NCBI RefSeq assembly: GCF_900102425.1
Contig: NZ_FNBT01000009.1
Coordinates: forward strand, 1 to 64,000
Source: Blastococcus aurantiacus
GTDB taxonomy: Bacteria > Actinomycetota > Actinomycetes > Mycobacteriales > Geodermatophilaceae
Length of the DNA stretch: 64,000 nt
Reading direction: 5' to 3'
The notes under the pieces were generated by a model, which did no database searches, was not told the origin of the DNA, and saw nothing but the letters and a program-made list of their open reading frames with translations. A program made the translations under genes and the position numbers. Positions 59,644 to 64,000 of this stretch are shown piece by piece (the stretch's first letter is position 1; every line of letters begins with the position of its first letter).

Positions 59644-60990
59644 ATGAGCACGTCCGACGTCGTCCGCGCGTCCTCCTCGGGGGACGCTCCCCTCACCCTC
59701 ACCGAGCGGCCCGCCCGCACGCTCGGGTTCCGGGACGCCCTGGGGCTCTGGGGCAACCTCGGCGTCAGCCTGCTGCTGCCCGTGGCCGCGGTGTTCGTCG
59801 TCCTGCCGGGCCGGCCGCTGGTCGAGACGCTCGGCGCCGTCGTCGTCGGGGCGGTGATCGGTGCGCTGCTGCTCGGGATCGGCGCCGCGGCGGGCGCCCG
59901 CGAGGGCGTGCCGGCCATGGTGCTGCTGCGCGGGCTCCTCGGCCGACGCACCTCCTGGCTGCCGACGGGGTTCAACCTCGTGCAGTGCGTCGGCTGGGCG
60001 ACGTTCGAGATCGTGATCATCGCCGAGGCCGCGTCCCGGGTCCTGGACGCGCCGCGCTGGCCGTTCGTGCTGGCCGCCGGCGTGCTGGCGACCCTCATGG
60101 CCCTGCGCCCGCTCGGCGTCGTGCGCCTGCTCGCCCGCTACGCGATCTGGGCGGCGCTCGCGGCGGTCGTCTACCTGCTCGTCGAGGTCCTCTCCCAGCC
60201 GCTGCCGGACACGATGGACGACGGCGTGGCGACGTCGTTCTGGACGGCGACCGACATCGTCATCGCCCTGCCGATCTCGTGGTTCCCACTGGCCGCCGAC
60301 TACACCCGGCACGTGCGCAGCGGCCGGGCCGCCTTCGCCGGCGCGAGCATCGGCTACGGGCTGGCGACGATGGTGATGTTCACCCTCGGGGTTCTCGCGC
60401 TGGCCGCCTACGGCAGCGGCGGGTTCGACGTCATCGACGCCCTCCTGGCCGTGCCGCTGGGTGCGCTCGCGGTGCTGATCCTCGTCACCGTCGAACTGGA
60501 CGAGGCCTTCGCGAACCTCTACTCGACGGCGGTGTCGGCGCAGAACGTGGTCGGCCGGCTGGACCGCCGGGTGGCGGTCCTCGTGGTCGGCACCCTGGCC
60601 ACGCTCCTGGCGCTGAGCTTCGACATCGTCGCCTACGAGCCGTTCCTCTTCCTCATCGGCGCGGTGTTCGTGCCGCTCGTCGGCGTCTTCGGGGTGGCCT
60701 ACGCGCTCACCCCGAAGGGCGCCTGGGACACCTCCGACACCGCCCGCGCCCGGCCGGCGCTCCTGCTGCCCTGGGCCGCGGGGTTCGTGGCCTACCAGCT
60801 CACGCTGCCGACCTTCTTCGGCGGCCCCGGCTCGGGCTGGACGGCGTGGTGGACGGCGCGGCAGGCCGACCTCGGCATCGACCCGGCGAACGGATGGTCG
60901 GCCTCGCTGATCAGCCTCGCGGTCGCAGCGACGCTCACCGCGCTGCTGGTGGCGCCGTCCGCGCTCCGCCGGAGGCGGGAGCTCCGGTGA
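59644..60990 (+). CDS. cytX: NCS1 family hydroxymethylpyrimidine transporter CytX
   Basis: The 448-residue protein has about 12 helices and NCS1 motifs (RDALGLWGNLGVSLLLPVAA, LVQCVGWATFEIVIIAEAAS, SWFPLAADYTRHVRSGRAAF). It imports HMP; the riboswitch immediately upstream makes this the likely substrate rather than cytosine. thiO overlaps its stop by 4 nt. Confidence 0.93.
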   Translation: MSTSDVVRASSSGDAPLTLTERPARTLGFRDALGLWGNLGVSLLLPVAAVFVVLPGRPLVETLGAVVVGAVIGALLLGIGAAAGAREGVPAMVLLRGLLGRRTSWLPTGFNLVQCVGWATFEIVIIAEAASRVLDAPRWPFVLAAGVLATLMALRPLGVVRLLARYAIWAALAAVVYLLVEVLSQPLPDTMDDGVATSFWTATDIVIALPISWFPLAADYTRHVRSGRAAFAGASIGYGLATMVMFTLGVLALAAYGSGGFDVIDALLAVPLGALAVLILVTVELDEAFANLYSTAVSAQNVVGRLDRRVAVLVVGTLATLLALSFDIVAYEPFLFLIGAVFVPLVGVFGVAYALTPKGAWDTSDTARARPALLLPWAAGFVAYQLTLPTFFGGPGSGWTAWWTARQADLGIDPANGWSASLISLAVAATLTALLVAPSALRRRRELR

Positions 60991-62107
60991 CACCGGTCGA
61001 CCTCGCCGTCGCCGGCGGAGGGCTGATCGGGTTGTCCGTCGCCTGGCGGGCCGCCCAGCGGGGCCTGTCGGTGACCGTCGTCGACGACGCCCCGGGCAGC
61101 GGTGCCTCGCGGGCCGCCGCCGGGATGCTCGCGCCGGTCTCGGAGGCCGGCTACGGCGAGGAGGCGCTGCTGCGGCTCTGCCTCGCCTCGCTGGAGCGCT
61201 ACCCGGCCTTCCTGGACGAGCTCGCGGACGCCACCGGCGTCCGGGTGCCGCTGCGGACGGCCGGCACGCTGGTGGTCGGCTTCGACGACGACGACATGCG
61301 GGTGCTGGCGGACCTGCAGAGGTTCCACGTGGAACTCGGGCTGGAGGTGCACCGGCTCCTGGGCCGCGAGGTGCGCCGCCGGGAACCGGCGCTGAGCCCG
61401 CGCGTGCGCGGCGCCCTGCACGTCGCCGGCGACCTCTCCGTCGACCCCCGCGAGCTGCACCCGGTGCTCCTGGCGGCGGCCGAGGGAGCCGGCGTCCGGT
61501 TGGTCCGCTCGCGCGTGGCGGGTCTGCTCACCGAGGACGGGCGCGCCTGCGGGCTGGCGCTCGACGGCGGCGGCGAGGTGCGCGCCTCCACCGTGGTGCT
61601 GGCGCTCGGCCCGCGAAGCGGCGGCCTCGCCGGGACGCCGCCGATCCCGGTCCGGCCGGTGAAGGGCCAGATCCTGCGCCTGCGCGGCGCCGCGGGGCTG
61701 CTGGAGGGCACCGTGCGGGCGCTGGTCCGGGGCCGCTCGGTCTACCTCGTGCCCCAGGGCGACGACGGCCTCGTCGTCGGCGCGACGGTGGAGGAGCGGG
61801 GCTTCGACGCCACCGTCACCGCCGGCGGCGTGCACGACCTGCTGCACGACGCGATCGAGTTGGTCCCGGGGGTGACCGAGCTGGAACTGGCCGAGACCCT
61901 CACCCGCTGGCGTCCCGGCACCCCCGACAACGCCCCGGTGCTGGGCGCCTCCGGGATGCCCGGGCTGGTGCTGGCCACCGGCCACCACCGCAACGGGGTG
62001 CTGCTCACCCCGCTCACCGGCGAGCTGGTGGCCGAGCTCGTCGTCTCCGGCGAGCCGCCCGCGCTCGCCGCTCCGTTCGCCCTCGACAGGTTCGGGAGAG
62101 GACCGAC

Positions 62108-62111
<4 letters not shown>
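60987..62111 (+). CDS. thiO: Glycine oxidase ThiO
   Basis: The 374-residue FAD enzyme oxidises glycine to the iminoglycine needed for thiazole formation. Motifs: VAGGGLIGLSVAWRAAQRG (FAD), SRAAAGMLAPVSE, PVRPVKGQILRLRG, TRWRPGTPDNAPVLG, ATGHHRNGVLLTP. GTG 60987 overlaps cytX; thiS overlaps its end by 4 nt. Confidence 0.95.
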
Positions 62112-63730
<1,619 letters not shown>

Positions 63731-63826
63731 TGTAGGTCGCACTCATGTTTGGCGCATCCCCGCCGAACCCATACACAGTTGTTCGACCGCCGGCGTGCGG
63801 TGTCCGGGAATGCGAGGGTGCAGTAC

Positions 63827-64000
63827 GTGACAGGGCAGGCGGCGGAGAGCTTGTGGCCGTCCTCGTCCCCTCCGGCTGCCGAGCAGCTCCTCCAGTGGCA
63901 GCTGGCCGACGTGGCCGAGCTCCCGGCGATGCGCGGCCGGGTGCGCCGGGTACTCCAGCCGACGGTCGACTCCGACGCCCTCGACCAGATCATCCTGGCC
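63827..64000 (+). CDS. Partial gene, probable RsbW-like anti-sigma kinase N-terminus
   Basis: The open frame from GTG 63827 runs off the right edge after 58 codons. GAGGG lies 8 nt upstream. The segment LADVAELPAMRGRVRRVLQP followed by DALDQIILA resembles the start of RsbW-type HATPase domains. An earlier in-frame GTG at 63818 is possible. The call is tentative because the catalytic motifs lie beyond the window. Confidence 0.5.
   Translation, partial: MTGQAAESLWPSSSPPAAEQLLQWQLADVAELPAMRGRVRRVLQPTVDSDALDQIILA

Overview
This 64 kb window is chromosomal DNA from a high-GC actinobacterium. GC is very high with strong third-position bias. Many starts are GTG, neighbouring genes often overlap by 4 nt (ATGA/GTGA), and some starts appear to lack a ribosome binding site. 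The stand-alone Streptomyces-type S4 gene, the IdeR/DtxR-type iron box, the SigF-like promoter and the mix of chemoreceptors with partner-switching proteins suggest a soil actinobacterium. Geodermatophilaceae (Blastococcus, Modestobacter, Geodermatophilus) is my best guess from memory, not proven here. I see no phage, IS element, CRISPR array, tRNA or plasmid signature; the region looks like ordinary core and accessory chromosome.

Layout. The left edge (1-76) is the 5' end of a 16S rRNA gene read leftward, with its leader and boxA to about 360. At 475-4312 lie an AlkB dioxygenase under an SOS-like palindrome, a RecQ helicase with a C-terminal phosphoribosyltransferase domain, and a PHP phosphoesterase. 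At 4328-8128 a probable leftward operon encodes a small secreted protein with a SipW-type signal peptide, a SipW-type signal peptidase carrying a DUF5305-like domain, and a hybrid GAF/histidine kinase/receiver protein. At 8492-13971 come an unknown protein, a SpoIIE-type phosphatase, KptA, rpsD and a DUF2470 (heme/iron-linked) gene around an iron box, and a uracil/xanthine permease. At 14098-21861 are a soluble GAF-GAF chemoreceptor, a TetR/DUF4386 divergent pair with twin operators, and an ABC exporter divergent from a NarL-type two-component system. At 21917-42924 there are mostly metabolic enzymes with several divergent regulator/target pairs (HxlR/MFS, MarR/SnoaL-SRPBCC, MarR/ABC exporter, XRE/membrane protein), each with a visible palindrome, then an AlkZ-like protein, Nudix, SulP-MerR and a LigC-like ligase. 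At 43006-55837 are a PAS-GGDEF cyclase, a MEDS-kinase regulator, a membrane chemoreceptor, an RsmC-like methyltransferase, a haloalkane dehalogenase-like hydrolase, oxidoreductases and an NRAMP metal transporter.

The right end (55923-63730) is a thiamine island with two TPP riboswitches of opposite polarity. One controls thiM-thiE-thiD leftward; the other controls cytX-thiO-thiS-thiG-tenI/thiE-like rightward. Between them sit two overlapping tenA genes, one with the catalytic cysteine and one with none. Together they supply the thiazole branch (ThiO, ThiS, ThiG, TenI-like), salvage of thiazole and pyrimidine (ThiM, TenA, CytX, ThiD) and the coupling step (ThiE). ThiC and ThiF are not in the window. 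The last 174 nt start another gene, probably an RsbW-like kinase.

The best candidates for something less described are the SipW/DUF5305/secreted-protein/hybrid-kinase operon, the iron box shared by rpsD and the DUF2470 gene, the SOS-like operator at alkB, and the Cys/no-Cys TenA pair between two TPP riboswitches. All functional calls are from sequence reading and memory of families; no searches were run.
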